Positions 27,593 through 37,665 of a stretch of 64,000 nucleotides of DNA are shown here, piece by piece (positions within the stretch are counted from its first letter, which is position 1; the number at the start of each line of letters is the position of its first letter). The stretch is taken from assembly GCA_964503885.1 (NCBI GenBank), contig CAZDCD010000015.1:1-64000 (forward strand), given 5' to 3'. The stretch comes from CAZDCD01 sp964503885 (GTDB lineage Bacteria; Bacteroidota; Bacteroidia; Bacteroidales; UBA10428). The notes under the pieces are model-generated. The model worked only from the letters and a program-made list of their open reading frames with translations, made no database searches and had not been told where the DNA came from. The position numbers and the translations under genes were made by a program.

Positions 27593-28582
27593 ATGTACAA
27601 CCCTTCTGATAACCGATACAACAAAATACCATACAAATATTGCGGGTCGAGCGGTTTAAGGTTGCCTGCTATTTCGCTTGGTTTATGGCACAACTTTGGC
27701 AGTGTGGATGACTTTGAAAATGCAGGAATGATCATCAGAACAGCCTTTGATTCGGGAATAACCCATTTTGATCTGGCCAATAATTATGGACCACCGGCTG
27801 GTTCGGCCGAAGAAAATTTCGGAAAAATCCTTAAAAAAGACTTTAAGAGCCACCGCGACGAGCTTGTCATTTCTACCAAAGCAGGATATTGGATGTGGGA
27901 CGGGCCTTATGGCGAATGGGGCTCCAGAAAGTACCTGATTGCAAGCCTCGATCAAAGCCTTAAGAAGATGGGCCTCGAGTATGTGGACATTTTCTATTCT
28001 CACCGGCCCGACAAGGATACACCCCTGGAAGAGACCATGGGTGCACTTGATTTTGCCGTTAGGCAGGGTAAAGCGCTGTATGCAGGCATTTCGAACTATC
28101 CGGCAAATATGACCAGGGAAGCCTCCGAAATTCTCAGGAGGCTGGGGACTCCCTGCCTGATTCATCAGCCAAAATATTCGATGTTTGAACGGTGGGTTGA
28201 ACCGGAATTGCTCAATGTACTTGAAAAAGAAGGTATTGGTTGTATCGCGTTTTCACCCCTTGCACAGGGACTGCTGACCGACCGGTATATAAACGGTATA
28301 CCCGGAAACTCAAGAGCAGCGAAACCTCACGGTTTTTTAAAAAAAGAACAGATCACTCAGGAGATTATGGCTAAAGTAAGGGCATTGAACGCTATTGCCT
28401 CATCAAGGGGACAGACGCTTGCCCAAATGGCAATTGCATGGCTTCTCAAGGACTCCAGGGTAACCTCAGCGCTTATAGGCGCCAGTTCAACCCGACAATT
28501 GCTGTCAAATCTTGATTCGCTTAACAACCTTACATTTCGGGATTCCGAACTTCAATCCATTGAAAAGATCTTAAGCCAATAA
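27593..28582 (+). CDS. Aldo/keto reductase, YghZ/GAP-reductase type
   Basis: This 329-residue NADP-dependent reductase closely resembles E. coli YghZ, which reduces L-glyceraldehyde 3-phosphate and other aldehydes. The catalytic tetrad is visible: Asp and Tyr in FDLANNYGPP, Lys in STKAGYWMWDGPYG and His in FYSHRPD. The C-terminal cofactor region reads SALIGASSTRQL. It is followed after three bases by a Gfo/Idh/MocA oxidoreductase, suggesting a two-gene operon for carbonyl or sugar metabolism. The physiological substrate here is unknown. Confidence 0.92.
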   Translation: MYNPSDNRYNKIPYKYCGSSGLRLPAISLGLWHNFGSVDDFENAGMIIRTAFDSGITHFDLANNYGPPAGSAEENFGKILKKDFKSHRDELVISTKAGYWMWDGPYGEWGSRKYLIASLDQSLKKMGLEYVDIFYSHRPDKDTPLEETMGALDFAVRQGKALYAGISNYPANMTREASEILRRLGTPCLIHQPKYSMFERWVEPELLNVLEKEGIGCIAFSPLAQGLLTDRYINGIPGNSRAAKPHGFLKKEQITQEIMAKVRALNAIASSRGQTLAQMAIAWLLKDSRVTSALIGASSTRQLLSNLDSLNNLTFRDSELQSIEKILSQ

Positions 28583-28585
28583 TTC

Positions 28586-29578
28586 ATGAAGAAGAAATAC
28601 AACTGGGGGATCATTGGATTGGGTATGATCGCCGATAAGTTTGCCAAAGGCCTTACCAGTGTTCCCGGTGCCAAACTGTTTGCCGTTGCTTCAAGGGATC
28701 TGAAGAAAGCCGATGCATTTGCGAAAAAATACAACGTGCCGTACGCTTATGGTACCTATGAGGAGATTACCGAAAATAAAGAGATCGATATTATTTATAT
28801 AGCCACTCCCCATACCCTGCATTGTGAAAATACGCTCATGTGTCTGAACAAAAAAATCCCTGTTTTATGCGAAAAACCATTTGCCATGAACCTTAAGGAG
28901 GTGAAGCGAATGGTTGGGGTTTCAAGGGAAAAGAAAGTATTTCTGATGGAAGCATTATGGACTGCATTTCTACCTTCAATAAAAAAGGTAAAAGAAGCTA
29001 TTGCCTCGGGCATGATCGGTGATGTTCACCTGCTGAGGGCCGATTTTGGCTTCCAGGCACCCAGAGATCCTGAAAACAGGATCTTTAATATGGCTCTCGG
29101 AGGCGGTTCACTGCTTGATGTGGGTATATATCCTGCCTACCTTGCCATGGAAATTCTCGGTAAGCCACAGCAGATCAAAGCTCTGTCCTCTACCGGACCG
29201 ACAGGCATCGATCAGCATTGTGGATTTGTATTCAAATACCAATCAGGACAAATTGCCAGCCTTTACTCATCCGTCATGGCATGGACTGCCATTGACGCCA
29301 TGATCACCGGAGAAAAGGGAAGCATCCATATCTACGACAAGTTTTTCATGCCGTCAAAGGTGGTTTATGTATCATCCGAAGGTAAGCGCAAAGACATGAC
29401 CCCTGAATATATCGGGAACGGATACAACTACGAAGCTATGGAAGCAATGGCATGCCTTGAAAAAGGTCTTTTTGAAAGCGACAGGATGAATCATGACAAA
29501 AGCCTTGCATTAATGGAAATTCTTGACGGAATAAGACTGGAGTGTGGAATACGATATCCGGGATATGATGATGTATAA
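28586..29578 (+). CDS. Gfo/Idh/MocA-family oxidoreductase
   Basis: This 330-residue protein has an N-terminal Rossmann domain (WGIIGLGMIADKFAKGL; DIIYIATPHTLHCEN) and the family hallmark VLCEKPFAMN, with its conserved Lys. The C-terminal alpha/beta domain carries GGGSLLDVGIYPAYLAM. Such enzymes oxidise or reduce sugars and inositols with NAD(P). The cytoplasmic form lacks a signal peptide. It sits three bases after the aldo-keto reductase gene and overlaps the start region of the DUF2490 gene. Substrate unknown. Confidence 0.92.
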   Translation: MKKKYNWGIIGLGMIADKFAKGLTSVPGAKLFAVASRDLKKADAFAKKYNVPYAYGTYEEITENKEIDIIYIATPHTLHCENTLMCLNKKIPVLCEKPFAMNLKEVKRMVGVSREKKVFLMEALWTAFLPSIKKVKEAIASGMIGDVHLLRADFGFQAPRDPENRIFNMALGGGSLLDVGIYPAYLAMEILGKPQQIKALSSTGPTGIDQHCGFVFKYQSGQIASLYSSVMAWTAIDAMITGEKGSIHIYDKFFMPSKVVYVSSEGKRKDMTPEYIGNGYNYEAMEAMACLEKGLFESDRMNHDKSLALMEILDGIRLECGIRYPGYDDV

Positions 29579-30218
29579 ATGCTGGTTCTTTATATTGTTT
29601 ATTGTTTTGACATGCTTCAGAACATTTACACAGCCTGCAGACAATCTGTTGTGGACCGGTGTAACCATAAAGGCCGACCTGAGCAAAAAATTCCGTGTGA
29701 ATGTTGAAGAGCAGGCCCGCTTCGACAACAATATATCGCATCTTAATATCACGCTTACTGAGGCAGGATTGCGGTATGAACTGACAAAAAGAATCGACCT
29801 GAAGGCTGGTTTCAGGTATATTTTTGATCCTGAATCGCATAACAGCCAAAGATTCTCCGGCGATATCAGGTACACATGGTCCAAGAAAAAGTTCCCAATC
29901 GACATCGGATTAAGGTCCAGGTATCAGCATACAGTTGAAGAGCATACCATGGAATCGAAAAGTTATATCAGGAATAAAATCAATCTTGACTATAATCTGT
30001 CGAAGCTGGCAGATCCGTACATTGCATATGAAAGCTATTTCAGGCTGAACTATCAGAACCGGTTTACCGTCAGCAGGTATTTGATTGGAATTGAATGGAG
30101 GTTGCATAAAGACCTCAACCTCGAAACGTACTTCCTGTTTGAAGACGAATTCGGTGAACGAAATCCTAAAAAATCACGCATTTTCGGACTTGCTCTGTCT
30201 TACGACCTTAACCTGTAA
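29565..30218 (+). CDS. DUF2490 outer-membrane beta-barrel protein
   Basis: About 217 residues are encoded from the ATG cluster at 29565-29573; a longer reading from a GTG at 29544 would lie inside the upstream gene. A signal peptide (CWFFILFIVLTCFRTFTQ) precedes alternating beta strands (WTGVTIKADLSKKFRVNVEE; LRYELTKRIDLKAGFRYIF) and the final strand FGLALSYDLNL ends in a hydrophobic residue, as in small outer-membrane barrels. DUF2490 proteins are common in Bacteroidota and have no established function. It is convergent with the following permease gene, with only one base between the stops. Confidence 0.85.
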   Translation: MMMYKCWFFILFIVLTCFRTFTQPADNLLWTGVTIKADLSKKFRVNVEEQARFDNNISHLNITLTEAGLRYELTKRIDLKAGFRYIFDPESHNSQRFSGDIRYTWSKKKFPIDIGLRSRYQHTVEEHTMESKSYIRNKINLDYNLSKLADPYIAYESYFRLNYQNRFTVSRYLIGIEWRLHKDLNLETYFLFEDEFGERNPKKSRIFGLALSYDLNL

Positions 30219-30219
30219 A

Positions 30220-32655
30220 CTATTCATATTTCAGTGCTTCCGAAGGATTTGTACGCGCAGCAAGGTAAGCCCTGTACATTACGGTAAGCATTGCAATAAT
30301 CACAGCCAGCATAAAAGACAACAAAAATTCCCAAATGGTAAGGTGAATCCGGTAATAAAAATTCTGCAACCAGTTCTTCATCATGAAATAGGTGATCGGC
30401 CAGGCAAGCAATGTGGCTATGGTAACCAGCAGAAACACCTCCTTGGTCAGCAACACAATAACATTTGAGATGGTTGATCCAAGTACTTTGCGTATCCCTA
30501 TCTCCCTCGTACGTTGTTCGGAGGCATAAGAAGTGAGCCCGAACAATCCCAGGCATGCGATCACAATGGCAAGAATTGAAAAACCCAGAGAAATATTCCC
30601 TGTCCTTATCTCCTCCCTGTACATGTTATTAAAATCTTCATCCATAAAAAAATACTGGATCGGATCGGAAGGGGCAAATTCCTTCCATGACTTTACAATA
30701 TTTCGTATGGTACCTTTCATATTTTTAGGCGCCAGCCTTATGGTAAGGTATCCGCCCCATCCCCACCACCCCGGTTTAAGCAGGAATGCATGCGGGTAAA
30801 TATCCTCGTGGAGCGATTGATAATTAAAATTATCCGCGACACCTACAATAGAAAGCTTCGTCCGTTGTTCCGGTGTTTCGGCCGGCTGAACAAACCTTTC
30901 AGACAATGGCTTTGTAAAGCCAAACTTTTTAGCTGCACTCTCATTGATCACTATGGATAATGAATCGGAAGTAAAGTCGCGAGAAAGAAAACGGCCTTCT
31001 TTAAGCTTTATCCCATAGGTTTTCAGGTAATCGTAATCGACCCAGTTTACCTGCATCAGCACCGTTTGTTCTGAGCTGGTCCGGCCATCGATCATAAAAC
31101 CGTTGTTATTGTTGGGATGCCCGGGAACCGCAGTGGAATTTGTAGATGAAATAACCCCGGGATACTTTTCAATTTCCTGTTGAAAGACCTTGATCTTTTG
31201 ATAATTTCCAAGAGCTTCCGCCCTTTTTATGACCATCAGCTGTTCTTTGTTGAATCCGAGATCTTTATTGAGCATATAATGTATCTGCCTGTAAATTATT
31301 ATGGTTCCAAGGATTATGATCACTGAAACACAAAACTGGAATACTACCATTACACTTCGCAGCAGGCTTCGGCGCGAACCCTTATGAATACCAGAGATCA
31401 CATCCACAGGCTTGAATGATGACAGCACAAAAGAAGGGTAGCTGCCTGCTATTATACCAATAATCAATGCCAATAGCAGTAATACAGGAATATTATACCA
31501 TTTTTCAAACAGGTTGAACGAGAGGTGGAGTTGTGTGATGCGGTTTATAAACGGCAGGGTGAGTTGAACAAGGAGTACCGACAAGATCAGCGAAACAACG
31601 CTGAGTAAAATGGATTCTAATATAAACTGGCTGACCAGTTGTCCCTTTGAAGAGCCGGAAACCTTTCTCAGTCCGACCTCTTTTGACCGTTTTATAGATC
31701 TTGCGGTTGCCAGGTTCATATAGTTAATGATCGCAACCACAATAATAAGCAGCGCAATGATCGAAAAAATATAAATATATTTTTTGTCGTTCGATGGTTT
31801 CAATCCGTGCTCTATTGAAGTATTCAGGTGAATATCGTCAAGGGGCTGCAGATAAAGTCCGTATCTGTTGCCAGATGCTTCCCATTCTTCAAGTGTAATC
31901 CCGAGTGCCTGCTCGATCTGCGGGCCCACATACTTTTCAAGGATAGGCTTGATCTTTTTTTCAACATCTTTGGGTGATGCACCATCCTTCAGGAGAAGGT
32001 ATGTATTGAAACTATTTGATAACCAAAATTCTTCGTTTGCACGGTGATGCGATGTAAATGAGCCGAGCACATTAAATTCAAAATGTGCGTTTTCCGGCAC
32101 ATTATCCATAATGCCTGTGATCGTATAATATGTGGTGTCGGAATTCAGCCTAACATGTTTCCCAATGGGATCTTCTTTTCCGAAATATTTGGCAGCAGCA
32201 CTTTTTGTCAGCACCAGGCTGAAAGGTTCCGCCAGGGCAGTCGCCTGATCACCCTGGATCAGAGGAATGGAGAACAGGTTGAAGAAGCTCGAATCGGCAA
32301 GCATAAAATGCTTTTCTATAAAACTTCTGTCATCGATCTTAATGATGGTTTCGTCCCAGTTATCCATCCTTATTGCGTCGATGACCTCCGGGATCTCGTT
32401 CAGCAATGCTTTCGCAGTCGGGGCTGCAGTCCATGCACCCTTAATTTCTGATTCCCCGATCTTTCCGTCAAGGTAAACCCTGTAAATCTGTTTGTGTTTT
32501 ACATTGAACTTGTCATAACTCAGTTCATTGATGACAAACAAAAGGATTATTATGCTGCTGGCTATTCCAATGGCCAGTCCGGCAATGTTGATAAACACGT
32601 AAGTCTTCTGGCGGGAAATATTCCTGAGGGCAACAATAAAAAAGTTCTTAAGCAT
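30220..32655 (-). CDS. MacB/FtsX-family ABC transporter permease
   Basis: This 811-residue protein has the Bacteroidota-type duplicated FtsX layout: helix 1 near the N-terminus (FVINIAGLAIGIASSIIILL), a MacB-like periplasmic domain, three helices around 290-410, a further helix near 430, a second periplasmic domain and three C-terminal helices. The block TSYASEQRTREIGIRKVLGS is the classic FtsX-core motif. No ATPase gene is adjacent, so its partner must be elsewhere. Such permeases export lipoproteins, peptides or antibiotics, or transmit mechanical signals; the substrate is not identifiable. Alternative readings on the other strand are shadows. Confidence 0.92.
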   Translation of the reverse strand: MLKNFFIVALRNISRQKTYVFINIAGLAIGIASSIIILLFVINELSYDKFNVKHKQIYRVYLDGKIGESEIKGAWTAAPTAKALLNEIPEVIDAIRMDNWDETIIKIDDRSFIEKHFMLADSSFFNLFSIPLIQGDQATALAEPFSLVLTKSAAAKYFGKEDPIGKHVRLNSDTTYYTITGIMDNVPENAHFEFNVLGSFTSHHRANEEFWLSNSFNTYLLLKDGASPKDVEKKIKPILEKYVGPQIEQALGITLEEWEASGNRYGLYLQPLDDIHLNTSIEHGLKPSNDKKYIYIFSIIALLIIVVAIINYMNLATARSIKRSKEVGLRKVSGSSKGQLVSQFILESILLSVVSLILSVLLVQLTLPFINRITQLHLSFNLFEKWYNIPVLLLLALIIGIIAGSYPSFVLSSFKPVDVISGIHKGSRRSLLRSVMVVFQFCVSVIIILGTIIIYRQIHYMLNKDLGFNKEQLMVIKRAEALGNYQKIKVFQQEIEKYPGVISSTNSTAVPGHPNNNNGFMIDGRTSSEQTVLMQVNWVDYDYLKTYGIKLKEGRFLSRDFTSDSLSIVINESAAKKFGFTKPLSERFVQPAETPEQRTKLSIVGVADNFNYQSLHEDIYPHAFLLKPGWWGWGGYLTIRLAPKNMKGTIRNIVKSWKEFAPSDPIQYFFMDEDFNNMYREEIRTGNISLGFSILAIVIACLGLFGLTSYASEQRTREIGIRKVLGSTISNVIVLLTKEVFLLVTIATLLAWPITYFMMKNWLQNFYYRIHLTIWEFLLSFMLAVIIAMLTVMYRAYLAARTNPSEALKYE

Positions 32656-32772
32656 ACCTGGTTCAGTTAAAATGTCAGTTATATCATAAGACGCTTCAAA
32701 AATGGAATTGTTACACTTCTATGAAAAATTTTTCCGGTCTGGTTGGGACTTTTATTACCTATTGAATATCTT

Positions 32773-33804
32773 TTAATTACGTACAATAACTTTTGTACCA
32801 CAGTGAATACATTTGCCTGATATGTCAATGCCAATGCATTCAACAGTATAACCCGAGCGCCTGATCAGGGTCTTTCCGCATCCACTGCATTGTGTATCCT
32901 GGTAATTCTTTATGCTTGTGTTACCCACATACACATAGTTTAAATAACGCCTGGCCTCATCATAGAATTTACTGAGTATTTCATTTCCTGTTGGTTGAAT
33001 TTCAAGCTTATACATCGGATGATAGCGGGACAGGTGAAGTACCGTATTGTTCCCAAGCTCGCCTGCAAGCCATTTTATCATTTCCGTAAACTCGCCCAGG
33101 GAATCATTTAGAGAAGGTATCACAAGGTTTGTAACTTCCACATGTTTATTATGCTGAGATAAAAATTTCAACGTTTCCTTAACTGGCTCCAGCTTTGCTC
33201 CCGTCTGTGATCTATAAAACCTGTCATTAAACGCTTTCAGGTCGATATTGAACCCGTCGATAATCCCGGTAAGCTCCTGCAAAGGTTCCGGGCTCATATA
33301 ACCATTTGAAACCATCGCGTTTTTCATGCCTTTCTCATGCACGAGCCGTGCCGTATCGAGCATATACTCATACCAGACGGTGGGTTCATTATAGGTATAG
33401 GCCACACCGATGTTATTCTGTCTTGATAAAGCAATCTCAACAATCTCCTCGGGCACATAGCTTTTCCGGTACGGGAAATCATTTGCACCTGTCTGTGATA
33501 TCTGCCAGTTCTGGCAGCATTTACACTTCATGTTGCAACCCACACTTCCAAGCGACAGGATAAGTTTACCGGGGAAAAAATGGTAAAGTGGTTTTTTCTC
33601 AACAGGATCAAAGTGGATTGCCGACAGCACCCCATAATTTTCACTAAAAAGTCTACCCCCGGTATTCCTGCGAACCTTGCATATCCCGTAAGCTCCTTCC
33701 CTGATCGAACATCTGTGGGGACAAAGTTCACAGATCACTTTATTGTCCGCTTTGGTATAAAAGAGGGCTTCTTTCAACACCGACCGGGTTGAGACTCGTT
33801 CCAT
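32773..33804 (-). CDS. AmmeMemoRadiSam-system radical SAM enzyme
   Basis: This 343-residue enzyme has an N-terminal Cys cluster (C25-x2-C28, C32, C42 in ICELCPHRCSIREG and YGICKV), the radical-SAM CxxxCxxC motif at Cys90, Cys94 and Cys97 (GCNMKCKCCQNW) and a C-terminal zinc-ribbon-like region with two CxxC pairs (CSGCGKTL; CIHCGTKV). This arrangement matches the pyruvate-formate-lyase-activase-like component of the AmmeMemoRadiSam triad. The companion AMMECR1 and Memo genes are not in this window. The family's reaction is not settled. The C-terminal Cys ribbon makes it longer than simple PFL activases. Confidence 0.88.
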   Translation of the reverse strand: MERVSTRSVLKEALFYTKADNKVICELCPHRCSIREGAYGICKVRRNTGGRLFSENYGVLSAIHFDPVEKKPLYHFFPGKLILSLGSVGCNMKCKCCQNWQISQTGANDFPYRKSYVPEEIVEIALSRQNNIGVAYTYNEPTVWYEYMLDTARLVHEKGMKNAMVSNGYMSPEPLQELTGIIDGFNIDLKAFNDRFYRSQTGAKLEPVKETLKFLSQHNKHVEVTNLVIPSLNDSLGEFTEMIKWLAGELGNNTVLHLSRYHPMYKLEIQPTGNEILSKFYDEARRYLNYVYVGNTSIKNYQDTQCSGCGKTLIRRSGYTVECIGIDISGKCIHCGTKVIVRN

Positions 33805-34134
33805 ATGATTAAAAGTATAAAAAATCGCTGTAAGTTCGCCCGCTTTGGTAATTTAATTCCCCGTATTTTTCTTCTCATTTTGCATCAATAATGGTTATTT
33901 ACACAACCTGAACGAAAGGTATTCAGAACATTTGCTTTACTTTGCAGGAAAATCTGAACACAGAACTCCGATGATGCTGAATACAGGTTATGCACATCAT
34001 GGATCGGTGAACAGAACAGTTGATTTCCGGCTGAAAATACACAAGCCAACACCACAATGAACAAAAGAAGTTCAGTTTTGGTTGAATAGGTAGACCCTCA
34101 AAATAACGATATATTGTAACTCTCATTATTCATA
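33805..34134. other. Intergenic gap without a recognised feature
   Basis: This gap of about 330 bases lies between divergent genes. It is AT-rich near both ends and must contain promoters for both directions, but no exact TAnnTTTG match, hairpin or RNA gene was recognised. Confidence 0.5.
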
Positions 34135-34797
34135 ATGTCACAAAAACAGAAACCATTAAAAGCAGTGCTCTTCGATATGGACGGCGTGCTTGCCGATTCG
34201 GAGGAATTGATCTTTCAGGCTGCCAGAAAAATGTTCGGTGAACACGGTATCGAAGTCCACCACGAAGATTTTAGACCGTATCTGGGCACAGGTGAAGACA
34301 GCTACCTTGGCAATGTTGCCCGAAAGTATGGTTATGCCATGGATATGGCCCGTGATAAAGCCAGAACATATGAGATCTATGCGCAGCTGGCACCGGGAAA
34401 CCTGAAGCTATTTCCGGGGGCATCTGAATTTATCGGTTCCTGCAGGAAAAAAAATCTCAGACTTGCCGTGGCAACAAGTGCAGATGAATATAAAATGAAA
34501 GTGAACTTGAAAGCTTTGGACCTTGATGACAATGCGTTTGATGAGACGGTCAACGGACTGGAGGTTACCCGCAAAAAACCCGATCCGGAAATATACCTCA
34601 AAGCAGCCTCGAAACTGCATGTGAATCCGTCTGAATGCCTGGTGGTTGAAGATGCAGTATCGGGAATAGAAGCAGCAAAATCAGCGGGCATGTACTGCCT
34701 TGCTGTCACAAACAGCTATGGCCGAAAGGAATTGGGACAGGCCGATTGGGTGGTAGATAACCTGAACGAATTCATTGATGTTATTCGTACATGGTAA
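34135..34797 (+). CDS. HAD-IA phosphatase, beta-phosphoglucomutase-like
   Basis: This 220-residue protein shows HAD motif I LFDMDGVLADSEEL, a helical cap typical of subfamily IA with beta-phosphoglucomutase-like features, motif II AVATSADEYK, the motif III lysine in VTRKKPDPEIYL and motif IV VVEDAVSGIEAAKSAG. It probably dephosphorylates, or moves phosphate on, a small sugar phosphate. It is followed by a class II aldolase-like gene and a zinc dehydrogenase on the same strand, suggesting a sugar or sugar-alcohol catabolic cluster. Confidence 0.88.
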   Translation: MSQKQKPLKAVLFDMDGVLADSEELIFQAARKMFGEHGIEVHHEDFRPYLGTGEDSYLGNVARKYGYAMDMARDKARTYEIYAQLAPGNLKLFPGASEFIGSCRKKNLRLAVATSADEYKMKVNLKALDLDDNAFDETVNGLEVTRKKPDPEIYLKAASKLHVNPSECLVVEDAVSGIEAAKSAGMYCLAVTNSYGRKELGQADWVVDNLNEFIDVIRTW

Positions 34798-34821
34798 ATG
34801 GAATAATCCCGCAATACCAGG

Positions 34822-35973
34822 ATGAAAGATCTGCAAAATCTCAGAGTAGACATAAGTAAGCTGATCAATACGCTCCCGGCGAACAGCTCCGTTAGTGAAC
34901 TTTATTCGGTAAAAAACGATCAACACCTGTGGATTCAAACTTCAGGACCCGGAGTCCATTCTTCAGGTGGCGTAGAAACAGTGCAACTTGACCGGAACCT
35001 GCTTGCTGATATTTCCGGGAGTAGTTATGATGAAAACCTGATCAGGAGATACACACAATTTCAGCATGATCTTGGTAAAACCAGAACCTGTCAGAATTCC
35101 GAAGTAATTCCTCCTGTGGATGCTGTTATTCACAATATGCTGAGGCATAAGTTTGTGTTGCAGGCTCAACCTGCAGCAATAACAGGTCTGCTCTGTTCAA
35201 GGAATTCAATACGGATCATTCAGGAACTGTTTCCGGACATATCGGTATTTACCGAATATGAAGATATCGGGTATTCCCTTTTTAAAAAGGCGGAGAATGC
35301 AGTAAAAATCTTCAGAGATAAAGCGGGAAAGGAGCCCTCGGTTCTTTTTATCGGAAATTATGGGATGATCGCCGGCGCCGGTACCGTGGAAGAACTGAAG
35401 CATGTTTATATCGAAGTTGAAGAAAAAATCCAGGACCGTATTCATGAAGAACTGGTTATTAATGAGTTGCCTGTGGATGGGAAACTTACAGGAATTCTTA
35501 CCGCACTTCAGGAATTGATGAAAAATGACCAGACCCCTTTTCTGAGATGCATTAATAATTCACTGGTCCGAAGGTATTCATCAGACAGGCGTCATTTTCA
35601 AAGGATAGCACTTCCTTTTACACCCGAGATCATTCAATTTTGCAGGTCGAGATACCTGTACATTGAACCCGGTGAGGCTGCTGATAACCTTTTTGAAAAT
35701 TTAAAAACGCAACTATTCAGGTTCAGGAACGAATTCAGGTTCTCTCCGAAGGCTATTCTGATCAGAGGATTGGCCCTTATCGTTTTGGGAGAGACCGAGG
35801 AAGATACCGGAATTGTATTGAAAGTATTCGGACAACTCATGAAAATCGCCTATTACGCCGAATATTTCGGTGGTCCCAGATCCATGAATTGCTACCAGGT
35901 TGACCTCATCGACGAACTGTTGAAGAACCCCGCAAACAAAACACAGATAGGAAACACGGACAATTCGGAATAA
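34822..35973 (+). CDS. Class II aldolase/adducin-family protein
   Basis: This is a 383-residue protein. Residues 1-210 match the class II aldolase/adducin fold (SVSELYSVKNDQHLWIQTSG; PPVDAVIHNMLRH, which supplies one potential metal His; VLFIGNYGMIAGAGTVEE). Residues 215-383 form a helical extension ending in FGGPRSMN. This layout resembles the aldolase half of the long rhamnulose-phosphate aldolase/dehydrogenase family. The usual HxH metal pair is not obvious, and the His of the GNHG motif is replaced by Tyr (GNYG), so catalysis may differ. It lies between the phosphatase and dehydrogenase genes. Confidence 0.78.
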   Translation: MKDLQNLRVDISKLINTLPANSSVSELYSVKNDQHLWIQTSGPGVHSSGGVETVQLDRNLLADISGSSYDENLIRRYTQFQHDLGKTRTCQNSEVIPPVDAVIHNMLRHKFVLQAQPAAITGLLCSRNSIRIIQELFPDISVFTEYEDIGYSLFKKAENAVKIFRDKAGKEPSVLFIGNYGMIAGAGTVEELKHVYIEVEEKIQDRIHEELVINELPVDGKLTGILTALQELMKNDQTPFLRCINNSLVRRYSSDRRHFQRIALPFTPEIIQFCRSRYLYIEPGEAADNLFENLKTQLFRFRNEFRFSPKAILIRGLALIVLGETEEDTGIVLKVFGQLMKIAYYAEYFGGPRSMNCYQVDLIDELLKNPANKTQIGNTDNSE

Positions 35974-36079
35974 TTTGTACGAAAATTAATACCTAGAAAT
36001 AACTCCACTACCTGAAATAAATCGAGGAATATTCTTAGCTTTAAATTGATCATGTCAGAGCAGTAATTCTTTATGTAAT

Positions 36080-37351
36080 TTGAAAACCAAGGCAGTCAGA
36101 ATTTACGGTAAAAACGATCTCAGGTTTGAAGAATTCGACCTGCCTGCAATAAAACAGGATGAGATCCTTGCCCAGGTGATCTGCGACAGCCTTTGTATGT
36201 CGACATACAAAGCTGTGAAACAGGGTATTGAACACAAACGTATTCCTGAAGATGTTCATATCCATCCAACCATAATCGGGCATGAATTCAGCGGCATTAT
36301 TGTTGAGGTTGGCGATAAATGGAAAAAAGCCTTTACTCCGGGGATGAAATTTACCATACAACCTGCATTGAGATATCCGAAGGGGCCGGTAGGAATACTG
36401 AGTGCACCAGGCTATTCTTACAGGTATACCGGAGGTGATGCAACACACATTATCTTAACAGCCGAGATCATGGAACAGGATTGCCTGGTGACTTATAACG
36501 GGAAGGGATTTTATCCTGCCGCCCTTACTGAACCGCTCTCGTGTGTAATCGGAGCCATGCATGCCTGTTATCATACCAGGCCCGGGTCGTATGAGCATAT
36601 CATGGATATCTTTAATGGGGGAAATATGGCCATCTTGGGGGGGGCGGGCCCGATGGGTCTGGCAGCAATAAATTACGTAATTCACAGGAAAGACCGAAAA
36701 CCCGGAATACTGGTTGTTACCGATATCGACCAGACACGTCTTGACAGGGCTGCAAAGCTTATCAGTCCGCGTGATGCAGATCGGAAGGGTGTCAAGCTTC
36801 ACTATCTGAACAGCATAAACTCACAGAATTCCACAAGAACTCTTCTTGAAATCACCGGAAATACAGGCTATCAAGATGTTTTCGTTTTTGTGCCCTCAGT
36901 ACCTGTTGCTGAACAGGGTGATGAAATCCTTGCAACTGACGGGTGCCTGAATTTTTTTGCCGGACCTGAAGATGCAGGCTTCAGGGCGAAACTTAATATG
37001 TATGATGTGCATTATAATTTTACTCATATTATGGGTACAAGCGGTGGCAACACATCCGACCTGAAAGAATCGATGGACATGATGTCGGACGGTTTTAATC
37101 CTGCCGGACTCATCACCCATATCGGAGGACTTAATGCTGCGGCTAAGGCTACATTGAAATTACCTGAAATTCCCGGAGGTAAAAAACTGATTTATAACAA
37201 TATCGAAATGCCTCTGACCGCACTGAACGAGTTCGGGACTAGAAAACACGACCCGCTGTTCGTCGCTCTCGCCAGTATAACTGAAAAGCATAATGGTTTA
37301 TGGAGTTACGAAGCAGAAGAATGGCTGATCAGGCACGCAAAACCAATCTGA
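36080..37351 (+). CDS. Zinc-dependent medium-chain dehydrogenase (sorbitol/sorbose-phosphate type)
   Basis: This 423-residue enzyme starts at a TTG (MKTKAVRIYGKND), the only start giving the full N-terminus. The catalytic domain has CDSLCMSTYKAV with the zinc Cys, IIGHEFSGIIVEVGDKW with His-Glu, and ALTEPLSCVIGA. The Rossmann domain has NMAILGGAGPMGLAAI. The length above 400 residues and the arrangement resemble L-sorbose-1-phosphate reductases and related sugar-phosphate dehydrogenases rather than simple alcohol dehydrogenases. With the upstream phosphatase and aldolase it suggests interconversion of a ketose and polyol phosphate. Substrate inferred. Confidence 0.85.
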   Translation: MKTKAVRIYGKNDLRFEEFDLPAIKQDEILAQVICDSLCMSTYKAVKQGIEHKRIPEDVHIHPTIIGHEFSGIIVEVGDKWKKAFTPGMKFTIQPALRYPKGPVGILSAPGYSYRYTGGDATHIILTAEIMEQDCLVTYNGKGFYPAALTEPLSCVIGAMHACYHTRPGSYEHIMDIFNGGNMAILGGAGPMGLAAINYVIHRKDRKPGILVVTDIDQTRLDRAAKLISPRDADRKGVKLHYLNSINSQNSTRTLLEITGNTGYQDVFVFVPSVPVAEQGDEILATDGCLNFFAGPEDAGFRAKLNMYDVHYNFTHIMGTSGGNTSDLKESMDMMSDGFNPAGLITHIGGLNAAAKATLKLPEIPGGKKLIYNNIEMPLTALNEFGTRKHDPLFVALASITEKHNGLWSYEAEEWLIRHAKPI

Positions 37352-37665
37352 TTTATGCAACAACCTGTAAATTCAATCTTAAATAACCGAGTTTGATGGA
37401 ATCGAAAAAGGTCCATTATTTCTTATGAACTTGGATTTACAGATAAATATAGATATCTACATATTGAACTATTTTGTAGATTAGCAAAAAATAAGTTCCC
37501 CGAGTATACAAATCTAAGCATCGTTTGATGTATGATTGATATACCGATGGGTTTGCCGGGAAACCGGTGAGCCTCCCGAAGCGAAGAACCAATTGGAAAG
37601 GGGATGGTAACGGACAATTTAGGATATTGCCCATTCCTTTGAAGGTTTGGGCATTTTTTATACGT
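37352..37665. other. Intergenic gap without a recognised feature
   Basis: About 314 bases lie before the TauE/SafE gene. A reading frame extends upstream from 37666 to 37567, but its first 33 codons lack a membrane signal and are unlike the family, so this part is taken as untranslated leader. No hairpin or operator is evident. Confidence 0.5.
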
